Shown piece by piece: positions 9,471-17,446 of a stretch of DNA of 64,000 bases (its first letter is position 1; the number at the start of each line of letters is the position of its first letter). The DNA is from Bacteroidota bacterium. Lineage in GTDB: Bacteria; Bacteroidota; Bacteroidia; Cytophagales; Cytophagaceae. The translations under genes and the position numbers were made by a program. The DNA lies in contig JAEWYS010000008.1 in NCBI GenBank assembly GCA_023458555.1, positions 372,001 through 436,000 of the forward strand. Direction: 5' to 3'. The notes below the pieces were generated by a model. It saw only the letters and a program-made list of their open reading frames with translations. It ran no database searches and was not told the DNA's origin.

Positions 9471-9503
9471 ATAAAAGGGCTGCTTTTCAGACAGCCCTTT
9501 TAT
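9471..9503 (+). terminator. Intrinsic terminator after POT transporter gene
   Basis: Inverted repeat ATAAAAGGGCTG (9471-9482) and CAGCCCTTTTAT (9492-9503) around a 9-nt loop, perfect over 12 bp, with a T-rich 3' arm. It lies between convergent genes and could act in both directions. The core resembles the terminator at 13789. Confidence 0.85.
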
Positions 9504-9520
9504 ATTACGAAACACAATCT

Positions 9521-9934
9521 TTAATACGGACTACCAAATGAATTGGTATTCTGATCATTTGTTTTATTATGATGCGTATCGTTTGGTTTGTTCCTATGCA
9601 TTCTGTCTTTTGCATTAGGATCTTCATAATCATATTCTCTGAAACGATCACCCTGACGCTCATTTAGCTGATCTTCCTGATAAATCGTTTCATTATTCTG
9701 ATTTCGCATTCTTTCTCTTTCCTGATTATAATCCTTTTGATTTCTTGCAGAAGTAGTGGTATCAAAATATGTATTCTGTCCATAGTTTGCATCACCTCCA
9801 TCATCCTTGTATTCATACTCAGACCTTGTTCTGGTGTCCCCATCATATCTGTCCTGCTCAGTCTGAGCCGAAGCGGCCCCGATAATACCGACAGAAAATA
9901 CCGAAATTAAAACTATCCTAATCATCTTTTTCAT
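9521..9934 (-). CDS. Small exported disordered protein, unknown function
   Basis: A 137-residue protein that I do not recognise. It has a clear signal peptide (KKMIRIVLISVFSVGIIGAASAQ) and then a fully hydrophilic mature part of about 115 residues, rich in Asn, Asp, Gln, Arg, Tyr and Glu, with almost no hydrophobic core, so it is probably intrinsically disordered in the periplasm or outside the cell. I chose the ATG at 9934, which is directly preceded by GGGAG; an upstream GTG at 9943 would only add three residues. It is monocistronic, convergent with the POT transporter gene and divergent from the ABC ATPase gene. Confidence 0.65.
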   Translation of the reverse strand: MKKMIRIVLISVFSVGIIGAASAQTEQDRYDGDTRTRSEYEYKDDGGDANYGQNTYFDTTTSARNQKDYNQERERMRNQNNETIYQEDQLNERQGDRFREYDYEDPNAKDRMHRNKPNDTHHNKTNDQNTNSFGSPY

Positions 9935-10060
9935 CTCCCACACAGTTTTACCTCTCTATATGATTAACAGGTGAACGGACAAGGTGTTTAGTTAATATTC
10001 CTATGCCTTCACTTATTAATAAAAGACACCATAAAAACCGGTAAATTTATTCCTAATTTG

Positions 10061-10068
10061 TATGTTTG
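10061..10068 (+). promoter_or_regulatory. Candidate -7 element for the ABC ATPase gene
   Basis: TATGTTTG matches TAnnTTTG exactly. It overlaps the first codons of a longer possible frame starting at the TTG at 10058, so if it is used the real start must be the downstream GTG at 10091. No TTG is found at the ideal -33 spacing. Confidence 0.4.
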
Positions 10069-10090
10069 CCATACAACAATACAGAACCTC

Positions 10091-11041
10091 GTGTCACTGC
10101 TGGAAATCCAAAATCTGAGCTATTACTATGCCGGAGAACCTCTTATCAAAAACTTTTCATTATCCGTCAGTAAAGGGCAGATAATATCCCTGTTAGGAGA
10201 AAACGGGGCCGGTAAATCAACCATAATTAAGCTGATTGCCGGGCTTCTGGACAAAAATAGTGGTATCATAAACTATAGGGGCGAAGCCATCAAAGGACCT
10301 TCTGAACAACTTATTCCGGGCCATCCGCAAATAAAAACCATTTTTCAGGACTACCGGCTCGCTCACAAAACCACTGTATACAGCAATATATATTCTCTGC
10401 TTCCTCCGTTAAAAGAAGCATTTAAAATCGCCAAAACAGAGCAGATTCTATATGACTTCCGGCTTGAATCACTGGCTCATAAGAAGGTTGAAGAATTGTC
10501 CGGCGGTGAAAAACAACGGGTGGCTATTGCCAGAGCTGTAGTAAATGATCCTGATATACTTCTTATGGACGAACCTTTCAGCAATCTGGATGCGCACAAC
10601 AAAAACACAATTACCTCACTCGTCTTTAACTACATCAGGTCAAGAGAAATTTCAGCGTTATTTGTAACCCATGATTACCGCGATGCTCTCAAATACTCAG
10701 ACCAGCTCTGTATTATCCGCAATGGCGAGCTTATTCAGCAGGGATATCCCGAAGATGTCTATTATCGTCCGGCTACAATATACTCTGCTGCTTTGCTGGG
10801 ACCCATTAATCAGATCAGGAACAGGGAAACACAAGATCATCATACGGAGCAGTATATCTTTATAAGACCAGAAAAAATTAGCATAATGAAAGAAGGGGCA
10901 CTGGAGGGCACGATAACTAAATGCCGTTTTGCAGGTATTCATTTTGAAGTTTCCATAGCTTTCGAACAGGAGATACTGCATGCATACCATTACGAAAATC
11001 TTTCTCCGGGACAGAAAATACACTTTTCCATAGCCATGTAA
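10091..11041 (+). CDS. ABC transporter ATP-binding protein (PotA/FbpC-like), orphan
   Basis: A 316-residue ATPase from the GTG at 10091. Walker A GENGAGKST is at 36-44, the signature LSGGEKQR at about 136-143, Walker B ILLMDEP at about 157-163, and the H-loop is VTHD. A C-terminal TOBE-like segment (IFIRPEKISIM onward) groups it with importers of the PotA/ModC/FbpC type. No permease or binding-protein gene lies beside it, so the substrate is unknown. The frame can be extended to a TTG at 10058, but a -7 box at 10061-10068 and the absence of family residues there favour GTG 10091. It is followed by a hairpin terminator shared with the convergent desaturase gene. Confidence 0.85.
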   Translation: MSLLEIQNLSYYYAGEPLIKNFSLSVSKGQIISLLGENGAGKSTIIKLIAGLLDKNSGIINYRGEAIKGPSEQLIPGHPQIKTIFQDYRLAHKTTVYSNIYSLLPPLKEAFKIAKTEQILYDFRLESLAHKKVEELSGGEKQRVAIARAVVNDPDILLMDEPFSNLDAHNKNTITSLVFNYIRSREISALFVTHDYRDALKYSDQLCIIRNGELIQQGYPEDVYYRPATIYSAALLGPINQIRNRETQDHHTEQYIFIRPEKISIMKEGALEGTITKCRFAGIHFEVSIAFEQEILHAYHYENLSPGQKIHFSIAM

Positions 11042-11097
11042 AAGCTTTCGGAATACCGGACTCCGACACCTTGTCTTTCACAGATATATAGATTCAA

Positions 11098-11131
11098 TAA
11101 AAAAGGCCGCCCGCAGGCAGCCTTCTTTTAT
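11098..11131. terminator. Terminator between ABC ATPase and desaturase genes
   Basis: Stem AAGGCCGCC / GGCAGCCTT with one mismatch and a short CGCA loop, flanked by an A-run on the left and T-rich sequence on the right. It lies between convergent genes and could serve both. Confidence 0.7.
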
Positions 11132-11159
11132 TAATATCTTATTTATTTAAAACCATAAG

Positions 11160-11894
11160 CTAAGACGAGGTCTTCACAAGTCGCACAATCCTGAAAGCAT
11201 TCAGTACCTTAATAACAGGATAGGTAGGATCAAATTCAAACCACTTCATGGCAAAGTTAGCTCTGCTTGCATATTTATGGTGATTATTCTGGAATAGTTC
11301 ACCTCCCATTAAAAAATCAACGAAAAGAGAGTTTTTGGACTTATCATGATTATCAAAGTTGGAATAGCCATATTTATGTCCGCTCCAGTTTACAATAGCA
11401 CCATGGACAGGACCCATTAAGAAATGGATGGGAAGTAAAAGGTACATCCACCAGAACTCGGCAAAGGCTACATAGAATAATACATAAGCTACTCCCCACG
11501 CGATCCGGGAAGCCCAGGTATCTCCAATATTATCAATAAATTTCCATTCCGGAAGATCTTTTGTAAAACGCTCCTCAACCTGACCGGTTCTGTTCAAAAT
11601 TCCATTGTAAATGGATTTGGTCTTCCACATCATTGTAAGCAGGTTTTTGGTATGGTGCGGAGAATGCGGATCTTTATCCGTATCACTATAAGCATGATGC
11701 AGACGATGCAATACGGCATACGCACGAGGATTCAGGAACGACGATCCCTGCGTAACATAAAGGAAAGTATAAAAGAACTTTTCCCAGAAACGAGACATGG
11801 TAAACATCTTGTGAGCACTATACCGGTGCAAAAAGAAAGTCTGGCTAAACAGAGAAAGATACCAGTGAGCAACAAAGAAAATTAAAATCTCCAA
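11160..11894 (-). CDS. Acyl-CoA/acyl-lipid delta-9-type fatty acid desaturase
   Basis: A 244-residue integral membrane di-iron enzyme predicted to put a cis double bond in fatty acyl chains. The histidine boxes are present: HRYSAH (23-28), HRLHH (63-67) and QNNHH near residue 200. Hydrophobic segments lie at the N-terminus and at about 125-165. It is shorter than eukaryotic enzymes but normal for bacterial members. The frame opens with a TTG (GAG follows) and has a stop eight codons upstream, and since the first His box lies at residue 23 no downstream ATG can be the start, so a TTG start is required. It is monocistronic. Confidence 0.9.
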   Translation of the reverse strand: MEILIFFVAHWYLSLFSQTFFLHRYSAHKMFTMSRFWEKFFYTFLYVTQGSSFLNPRAYAVLHRLHHAYSDTDKDPHSPHHTKNLLTMMWKTKSIYNGILNRTGQVEERFTKDLPEWKFIDNIGDTWASRIAWGVAYVLFYVAFAEFWWMYLLLPIHFLMGPVHGAIVNWSGHKYGYSNFDNHDKSKNSLFVDFLMGGELFQNNHHKYASRANFAMKWFEFDPTYPVIKVLNAFRIVRLVKTSS

Positions 11895-12071
11895 CGTAAG
11901 TAAATTATTTTTTGACTAAATTATAACTTAAAAGTATGCAAAGAGTTCATAAAAGAACCTCTGATTTTTTATTTCAAACCGAAAACATTTTTCAAATACA
12001 GGCGCAAATTACGCTTAATTTCGGAATATAACACCATAATATTGTTAAAAGCTCCGTTTTCCGGATATTAT

Positions 12072-12749
12072 TTATAAAGCTGTAAAAGCATATGAAATAA
12101 TATTGGCCCCCATCTTTAAAGCTTTTTGCCTGAGCGGTTCCGGATTGTTATAAATTACCTGATCTTCCCAGCCGTTTCCGAGATCACACTCATATGTATA
12201 AAAACACACCAGCCTCCCCTCATAAATCAGGCCAAAACCCTGTGAAGGCTTATTATCATGCTCATGAATTTTCGGCAAGCCAGTCGGAAAGCTATACTTC
12301 TGATGATAAACAGGGTGAGAGAAAGGCAACTCTACAAACTCCAGCTCCGGAAAAACTTTTTTCATCTCAATACGCACAAATTTATCCATTCCGTAATTAT
12401 CATCAATATGTAAAAAACCACCTGAAATAAGGTATGTCCTCAGATTGGCCGCTTCCTCAGCCGAAAAAACCACATTGCCATGTCCTGTCATGTGTACAAA
12501 AGGAAGAGCAAAAAGCTCCGGACTACCTACTTCCACAACTTCTTCCTCCGGCGCAATATTGGTATTGATATTTTTATTGCAAAAAGCAATAAGATTAGGA
12601 AGAGAAGTCTTGTTAGCATACCAGTCGCCACCACCATTATACTTTAACTTGCCGATCTTAACGGAATACTGCTGGGACATGCCCTGCCCACAGATCAGGT
12701 CCGATGTGAACAACAGGGCAAAGCAGAAATATATCTTCAAGAGCTTCAT
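12072..12749 (-). CDS. DUF4159 exported protein
   Basis: A 225-residue protein with a signal peptide (1-21, ends CGQ) and a single DUF4159 domain: LKYNGGGDWY, PFVHMTGHGNVVF, GGFLHIDDNYGMD, ELPFSHPVYH. DUF4159 folds resemble class I glutamine amidotransferases and often accompany gliding, MoxR or envelope genes in Bacteroidota; the biochemical role is unknown. Its start codon overlaps the rsmE stop (ATGA, 12746-12749), so the two are translationally coupled. Confidence 0.9.
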   Translation of the reverse strand: MKLLKIYFCFALLFTSDLICGQGMSQQYSVKIGKLKYNGGGDWYANKTSLPNLIAFCNKNINTNIAPEEEVVEVGSPELFALPFVHMTGHGNVVFSAEEAANLRTYLISGGFLHIDDNYGMDKFVRIEMKKVFPELEFVELPFSHPVYHQKYSFPTGLPKIHEHDNKPSQGFGLIYEGRLVCFYTYECDLGNGWEDQVIYNNPEPLRQKALKMGANIISYAFTAL

Positions 12750-13453
12750 AACTGATTTTTTACATTTAATATATGACAGGCAGCCAGTGCCGCAGTTTCT
12801 GTCCGAAGACGGTAGTTTCCCAGTGTAATGGGCTTAAAATTCAGCTCCCGGCTTCTGGACAGCTCTTCCGGTGAAAAATCACCTTCCGGCCCGATAAGTA
12901 CAAGATAGCGGCCATTTAACGGAGCCTCCCGAAGCAGAGATAATCTTCTTTCCTCTTCGAGATGACCGATATAGCATTCGTAGCTGCTCCAGTCTTTTTT
13001 AAGAAAGGAAGGTAGTTTTTCAAGCTCATTGATTGTCGGCAGGCTCCCTTTCAGAGATTGTTTCATGGCACTCATGGCGATACGATACATACGATCTGTA
13101 TTAACATTCTTTCTTTCGGAACGTTCCGTATGCAAAAAGCTTATCTCATCAATACCATACTCCACGGCTTTCTCAACAAACCACTCAATACGGTCAATGT
13201 TTTTAGTAGGAGCCACGGCAATATGTACATAATAGGATGGCGGCTGATAAACTTCCGACCTGCTAACAACCCGGAGCATGGCAGCACGAGCATCAGCACG
13301 TTCAACAACTGCATTATAAATAAATCCCCGCCCGTCAGATACCAATACTTTTTCTCCGTCTCGGATGCGGAGTACTTTACTCAAATGCCTGCTTTCTTCT
13401 TCATCCAGCTCAACCTGTTCACTAACTGCAGTCTTCGAAAAAAAAATATGCAT
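12746..13453 (-). CDS. rsmE: 16S rRNA (uracil-1498-N3)-methyltransferase RsmE
   Basis: A 235-residue SPOUT methyltransferase that methylates U1498 of 16S rRNA in the decoding region, using S-adenosylmethionine. The N-terminal PUA-like part starts MHIFFSK and includes HLSKVLRIRDGE; the SPOUT knot motifs are LIGPEGDFS and LGNYRLRTETAALAA. Length is typical. It overlaps the DUF4159 gene by 4 bp (ATGA). A small 41-codon frame lies 44 bp upstream on the same strand. Confidence 0.95.
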   Translation of the reverse strand: MHIFFSKTAVSEQVELDEEESRHLSKVLRIRDGEKVLVSDGRGFIYNAVVERADARAAMLRVVSRSEVYQPPSYYVHIAVAPTKNIDRIEWFVEKAVEYGIDEISFLHTERSERKNVNTDRMYRIAMSAMKQSLKGSLPTINELEKLPSFLKKDWSSYECYIGHLEEERRLSLLREAPLNGRYLVLIGPEGDFSPEELSRSRELNFKPITLGNYRLRTETAALAACHILNVKNQL

Positions 13454-13497
13454 TATACTCTTATAAATTTCACTAAATATACTACGTACATTCTTTA

Positions 13498-13623
13498 TTA
13501 AGCAAACTTATTCAGTACTAATAGCAGGATAGCAGGCAAGTCAGCATATAGCCAGAGCGCTCCTGCCATATACACCCTCCCATAGTGCCTTTGTTTCGGG
13601 ATAGGAAATTCTGCGTGTTTCAT
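13498..13623 (-). CDS. Possible 41-aa small membrane protein upstream of rsmE
   Basis: Short open frame, ATG at 13623 and TAA at 13498-13500, giving 41 residues. It starts MKHAEFPIPKQRHYGRV and continues with a hydrophobic segment (YMAGALWLYADLPAILLLVL) ending NKFA. The composition is protein-like, with a charged N-terminus, Pro and aromatics, then one possible membrane helix. It is on the same strand as rsmE with a 44-bp gap. No family recognised. It could also be chance; conservation in relatives would decide. Confidence 0.4.
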   Translation of the reverse strand: MKHAEFPIPKQRHYGRVYMAGALWLYADLPAILLLVLNKFA

Positions 13624-13681
13624 GGTTAATACGGAGTTAGTTAATCAGGTCTTATTACCATATTTTACTTTAAAAAATAGC

Positions 13682-13712
13682 TTGTTATTATCCCAACAAA
13701 AACATACCTTTG
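13682..13712 (+). promoter_or_regulatory. Bacteroidota-type promoter for the candidate ncRNA
   Basis: TTG at 13682-13684 and TACCTTTG at 13705-13712 match the -33/-7 consensus (TTG, N19-21, TAnnTTTG) with a 20-nt spacer. It is the best promoter match I found in the window, and no protein gene follows on this strand before the terminator at 13789. Confidence 0.65.
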
Positions 13713-13717
13713 AAGCA

Positions 13718-13827
13718 AGTTAAAGTTAAGGGGTTATATTTTAACTTACACTAAAAGTCATTTTAGTGAAATAGTTTAATTTGGGTTATTAAAGGGCTGT
13801 CTTTCAGTAGCAGCCCTTTAATTTTTA
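13718..13827 (+). ncRNA. Candidate ~110-nt small non-coding RNA
   Basis: Bounded by the consensus promoter at 13682-13712 and an intrinsic terminator at 13789-13827. The transcript contains no ATG and can form three hairpins: AAGTTAA/TTAACTT (7 bp), CACTAAAA/TTTTAGTG around GTCA (8 bp, perfect) and the terminator stem. The next gene on this strand starts 2.5 kb away at 16317, so it is not a leader. Start and end are estimates from the boxes. No known RNA family recognised; too short for 6S RNA or tmRNA. Confidence 0.5.
13789..13827 (+). terminator. Intrinsic terminator of the candidate ncRNA
   Basis: Perfect 11-bp inverted repeat TTAAAGGGCTG (13789-13799) / CAGCCCTTTAA (13811-13821), then TTTTTAT. 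The T-tract lies only on the + side, so it terminates rightward transcription, where no protein gene precedes it. Confidence 0.8.
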
Positions 13828-13847
13828 TCTGAAACCTGTTTTAAAAG

Positions 13848-14948
13848 CTATAAAGATCCCGAAAGCACTTGCTGCTGGTTAACCAGCCTGTTCAGCATCA
13901 GACTAAGTTCCTGAGCTCTCAGTCTGCATGTATGTCTGGATGATATTAATTTAAGTCCATGCCCGGAAATAACTTCGCATAAGGTAGAGTTCATCATTTC
14001 CAGCATATAATGTGTCATTTCGTAAGAGTCACCGGCCTGTAGGTAGTCTCTGGCAGGAGTAAGCACTTTTTCGCTGTTTTTCCAGGGAGCAGAAATTACC
14101 GGTATACCGCTCGCAATACTTTCCAGCATACGCATGGAAGCGCTTCCGGCACGGACTTCAAGAGAATCTTTAGCCGGTAAATGTACAGCAGTAGTATAAT
14201 GCGCAAAGACTTCCGGCAGCTTGAATGAAGGCAACCAGCCTTTATAAGCAATAGAGTGATCTGCCAGAATCTTTTTTACATGCCGGGGATATCTGCTTCC
14301 GTAAACCGAGGCTTTAATTCTCAAATCCCTGACCGGCTTAATAAAAAATTCCTCAAGCTCCTCGACGCTGCATTCATCGGACCAGTCAAGATTGAGCACA
14401 GCAGTCTGCTCTTTTTCAGCGCTACGGGGATGAAAAACATTCAGATCGATACCATAAGGCAAATATTCCACGTCACATCCATCCATTACTTTCATGTACA
14501 ACTCACGAATATAGTGACAGTTAACCACTACCATATCACAGACTGGTACAATCATCTCGCAGACAAGCGGCAGATTGTCCACAAAGGAAAATCCGTCATC
14601 ATAAAATACAAACCTGAATGAGTTTTTAAGCTTCAGCTCCGTAAGAATATTCAATGTAACCATATCGGTTCCGGAGTGAACAAGCACCAGATCAAATCCT
14701 TTGACGCACTCTGCAACAGAATCGTAATCATACGTCACAGAATTTAATTGCGGATAATAGCGATAGTATTCATTAACAGGTGTCTTGCCATAGTCTTTGA
14801 GAGTGGATGATAAAGGTTCATTCTGTTCTTTTTCATACACGACCACCTCGTGATTTTTTTGAATTTCAGAAATAAGCCCCCTCAAAAAATGGGCAATAGG
14901 GTAGTTGTAGTCAGTCACAAGCGACTGGCAAAAAACGGCTATTTTCAT
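13848..14948 (-). CDS. CgeB-like glycosyltransferase
   Basis: A 366-residue GT-B-type glycosyltransferase. The N-terminal half starts MKIAVFCQSLVTDYNYP and contains FDLVLVHSG and FVFYDDGFSF. The C-terminal half matches the 'glycosyl transferases group 1' domain of CgeB-like proteins: YGSRYPRHVKKIL, GWLPSFKLPEVFAHYTTAVHLP, ASMRMLESIASGIPVISAPW. No signal peptide or membrane helix. Donor and acceptor cannot be read from sequence. It follows the epimerase gene by 31 bp on the same strand, so the pair probably makes and transfers a modified sugar for a surface glycan or glycolipid. Confidence 0.85.
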   Translation of the reverse strand: MKIAVFCQSLVTDYNYPIAHFLRGLISEIQKNHEVVVYEKEQNEPLSSTLKDYGKTPVNEYYRYYPQLNSVTYDYDSVAECVKGFDLVLVHSGTDMVTLNILTELKLKNSFRFVFYDDGFSFVDNLPLVCEMIVPVCDMVVVNCHYIRELYMKVMDGCDVEYLPYGIDLNVFHPRSAEKEQTAVLNLDWSDECSVEELEEFFIKPVRDLRIKASVYGSRYPRHVKKILADHSIAYKGWLPSFKLPEVFAHYTTAVHLPAKDSLEVRAGSASMRMLESIASGIPVISAPWKNSEKVLTPARDYLQAGDSYEMTHYMLEMMNSTLCEVISGHGLKLISSRHTCRLRAQELSLMLNRLVNQQQVLSGSL

Positions 14949-14979
14949 AAATGCAAACTATTTAATATTCACTACTTTT

Positions 14980-16095
14980 TTATCGAAACGCATCGAGAGA
15001 AGGGTATTCCGGCTGATGATCTCGGTATACAAACGACCCCATCTGATCTTTCAGCCATTCGGCCATTTCAAACATTCCTTCATTGAGATCTACAGAAGGA
15101 TGAAAGTTCAGCAGCGCTGTAGCCTTTGTAATATCAGCAAAACAGTTACGGACATCCCCGATACGAAATTTTTGTGATACCTGTGGCTGGATTCTGTTTT
15201 TGGCCATAATAAGCGCAAGTTTCAGTGCCACTTCCCTGATTGCATACGGCTGACCACTTCCGATATTGAAAACCTGACCATCTGCCTGAGGCGTTTCCAT
15301 CGCCAGAATGCACGCTCTGGCTGCATCCTTTACATGAATAAAATCCCTAAGCTGAAATCCATCTTCAAACAAAAGCGGAGCTACATTATTCAGCAACCTG
15401 GCTCCGAACTTAGCCAGCACATCTCCACCCGGATTAGACAAACTCTGCCCGGGCCCGTAAATATTAAAAAAACGGAGTACGGTAACGGAAAAACCAAACG
15501 TATTTCCAGCCAGCAGACAAAGTCTTTCCTGATTATATTTAGAAAGTCCGTATACTGAAACCGGATTGACCGATTTATTTTCCGGAGTAGCTACCGGTCT
15601 GAGCTCATCGTCCTCATCCATAATATTCCATATGCCAGCATTGAGGCTGGCAGGCAACCGCATAGCATCATGTATATGACGTCCGTGTCTGTCAGTATAT
15701 AATCCTTCTCCATAGACAGCCATACTCGAAGCTACAATCAGTTTCTTTACCGGATTACGCGCCAGGAGCTCAATCAGCACAGATACGCCAAGTGTATTAT
15801 TGTCAATATAATCGCCCGGCATAAACATACTTGTATAGATTCCTTCGATCGAAGCCAGGTGAATAACCATATCAATCTGATATAGCGCTGTCAGCATACT
15901 TTCACGATTTCGAACATCTCCCTTGATAAACTCGGCTTCTTCAGGCAGATTGCAGGGTCTTTCCGCCCCGGCACTATGTGCAGCTTCCGTCAGATTATCC
16001 AGAACCCTGACTCTGTATCCGTTCTCCAGCAGCATTTTACTGAGAGTCACTCCTAAAAATCCGCCGCCGCCTGTAATAAGCACAAGTTCTTTCAT
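14980..16095 (-). CDS. NAD-dependent nucleotide-sugar epimerase/dehydratase (extended SDR)
   Basis: A 371-residue extended short-chain dehydrogenase. NAD-binding GGGGFLG at 9-15, then GDVRN and HLASIEG, catalytic Ser in VASSMAVYG, and catalytic Tyr/Lys in YGLSKYNQE. C-terminal substrate domain with FNIYGPGQ, LRDFIHVKD and NIGSGQPYAI. Likely substrate is a nucleotide-diphosphate sugar, as for GalE or RmlB relatives, but the exact reaction is not determined. It carries an unusual insert of about 45 residues after the SMAVYG motif (HIHDAMRLPASLNAGIWNI region). First gene of a two-gene operon with the glycosyltransferase. Confidence 0.88.
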   Translation of the reverse strand: MKELVLITGGGGFLGVTLSKMLLENGYRVRVLDNLTEAAHSAGAERPCNLPEEAEFIKGDVRNRESMLTALYQIDMVIHLASIEGIYTSMFMPGDYIDNNTLGVSVLIELLARNPVKKLIVASSMAVYGEGLYTDRHGRHIHDAMRLPASLNAGIWNIMDEDDELRPVATPENKSVNPVSVYGLSKYNQERLCLLAGNTFGFSVTVLRFFNIYGPGQSLSNPGGDVLAKFGARLLNNVAPLLFEDGFQLRDFIHVKDAARACILAMETPQADGQVFNIGSGQPYAIREVALKLALIMAKNRIQPQVSQKFRIGDVRNCFADITKATALLNFHPSVDLNEGMFEMAEWLKDQMGSFVYRDHQPEYPSLDAFR

Positions 16096-16316
16096 AATAT
16101 AGAATAATCAGAAAGCTACATTAACCAGTCATATAAAATTTTGTTCAGATTAAATCTGAAAAAAGCATAATCACTCTCATTGAAAACTATTATATGTTGA
16201 TTTACAAATTAATATAATTAACCAAAGGCACTTTAACCATTGTTACCAGACTGTCCTAAAAAGCGGAACAAACATTTCAGTAATATTGCAGGTTTAGCTG
16301 TAAAATTTTTTAATCA

Positions 16317-17411
16317 GTGAAGAACCTACCAGCGATTCTCTTTCTTGCTTTTATGCTAATAGCAGGCGGATGTGCTGTTTCCGGCAAAAAAAGTAAAAAA
16401 GCAATGAGAAAGCTGGGACCAGCACTGGCAGGACGGTGGGAGGGAATACTTCCATGCAGAGACTGCCCGGTACTAAATTATACGCTGTATCTTCAAGACG
16501 ACGGAACCTATCAGGAAAAAACAGCCCGCTCCCTGAAAGACAGCATCTTTGAAAAACATAGCGGTACATGGACTATTTCTAAAGATTCAACTGTCAACAT
16601 CGTCAACAGCAAAAGTGGTACAAAACAATACAAATTCAGGAACGGCCGCCTGGAGCACACCCAGGAAAATAACGGACTGCTGACCAGTCCCAATTATAAG
16701 CCCTCTTATATCCTGATCCGGGCTAATGAAGAAACAGTGAAAGCTCATCAGGCAATGTACCGGAAAGGTCTGTTTTTTACAGCCCTCAACAGCGAAGGCT
16801 CATGGGAACTGCAAATCAGCAAAACCGGCAAACTGTCCTTTCTGTCTTCTGCTTCGGGAAAAACGTTATCGTCTACTATACGCAACCAAAAGCAGCTGAT
16901 GATATTTCCGGATACTATGCGGATCATATTACCAACATCTCCCCGGCTGAATATCCTGCTTTCAAAAAAAACCTGCCTGCTTGCCGGTCAGTCTACAGAT
17001 TATACGGTGACAATAGCAGAAGACGGAAACGGCAATATGTATACCGGCTGCGGATTTTTTTTATCAGATCATCGCCTGAACGATATATGGGTACTCGAAT
17101 CAGTCAATAATAGGCCGATACGAAAAAGAAAAGGGGAAAAAAACAACATTACAATGCAGATACATCCCGGTTCCGGACGGGTATACGGAAGCAGTTATTG
17201 CAACAGCTATCATGCAGATATTGACATCAGGCACAATTCAATGATTATCGGTCCCGTTGTATCAACCAGAATGCATTGTAGCGATGCAGCCACCGAACAA
17301 TATTTTTTTAAATTATTATCGGGCAAGCAGTATACGTACTCAATAAAAAAAGGAAAGCTCTATCTGCGTACAGGTAAAACAACATTGGTATTTCATATAT
17401 CGAAAACCTAA
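16317..17411 (+). CDS. Lipoprotein with NlpE-like and META/HslJ domains
   Basis: A 364-residue lipoprotein starting at a GTG. Lipobox IAGGC with Cys19. An NlpE-like domain (about 35-135) carries GILPCRDCPVLNYTLYLQDDG with the family's CxxC. After a middle barrel-like segment, a META/HslJ domain (about 250-360) has LNDIWVLESVNNRPI, GSSYCNSYHADID and MHCSDAATEQYFF. NlpE proteins sense surface or copper stress in enterobacteria; HslJ-type META domains are linked to heat and antibiotic stress. Fusion of the two in one lipoprotein is common in Bacteroidota; its role is likely envelope stress (inference). Terminator directly after the stop. Confidence 0.85.
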   Translation: MKNLPAILFLAFMLIAGGCAVSGKKSKKAMRKLGPALAGRWEGILPCRDCPVLNYTLYLQDDGTYQEKTARSLKDSIFEKHSGTWTISKDSTVNIVNSKSGTKQYKFRNGRLEHTQENNGLLTSPNYKPSYILIRANEETVKAHQAMYRKGLFFTALNSEGSWELQISKTGKLSFLSSASGKTLSSTIRNQKQLMIFPDTMRIILPTSPRLNILLSKKTCLLAGQSTDYTVTIAEDGNGNMYTGCGFFLSDHRLNDIWVLESVNNRPIRKRKGEKNNITMQIHPGSGRVYGSSYCNSYHADIDIRHNSMIIGPVVSTRMHCSDAATEQYFFKLLSGKQYTYSIKKGKLYLRTGKTTLVFHISKT

Positions 17412-17416
17412 AAAAC

Positions 17417-17446
17417 AAGAGGCTGCCATATAGCAGCCTCTTTTAT
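17417..17446 (+). terminator. Intrinsic terminator after NlpE/META lipoprotein gene
   Basis: Perfect 10-bp stem AAGAGGCTGC (17417-17426) / GCAGCCTCTT (17433-17442) with a CATATA loop and a T-rich tail, 5 bp past the stop codon. Confidence 0.88.
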
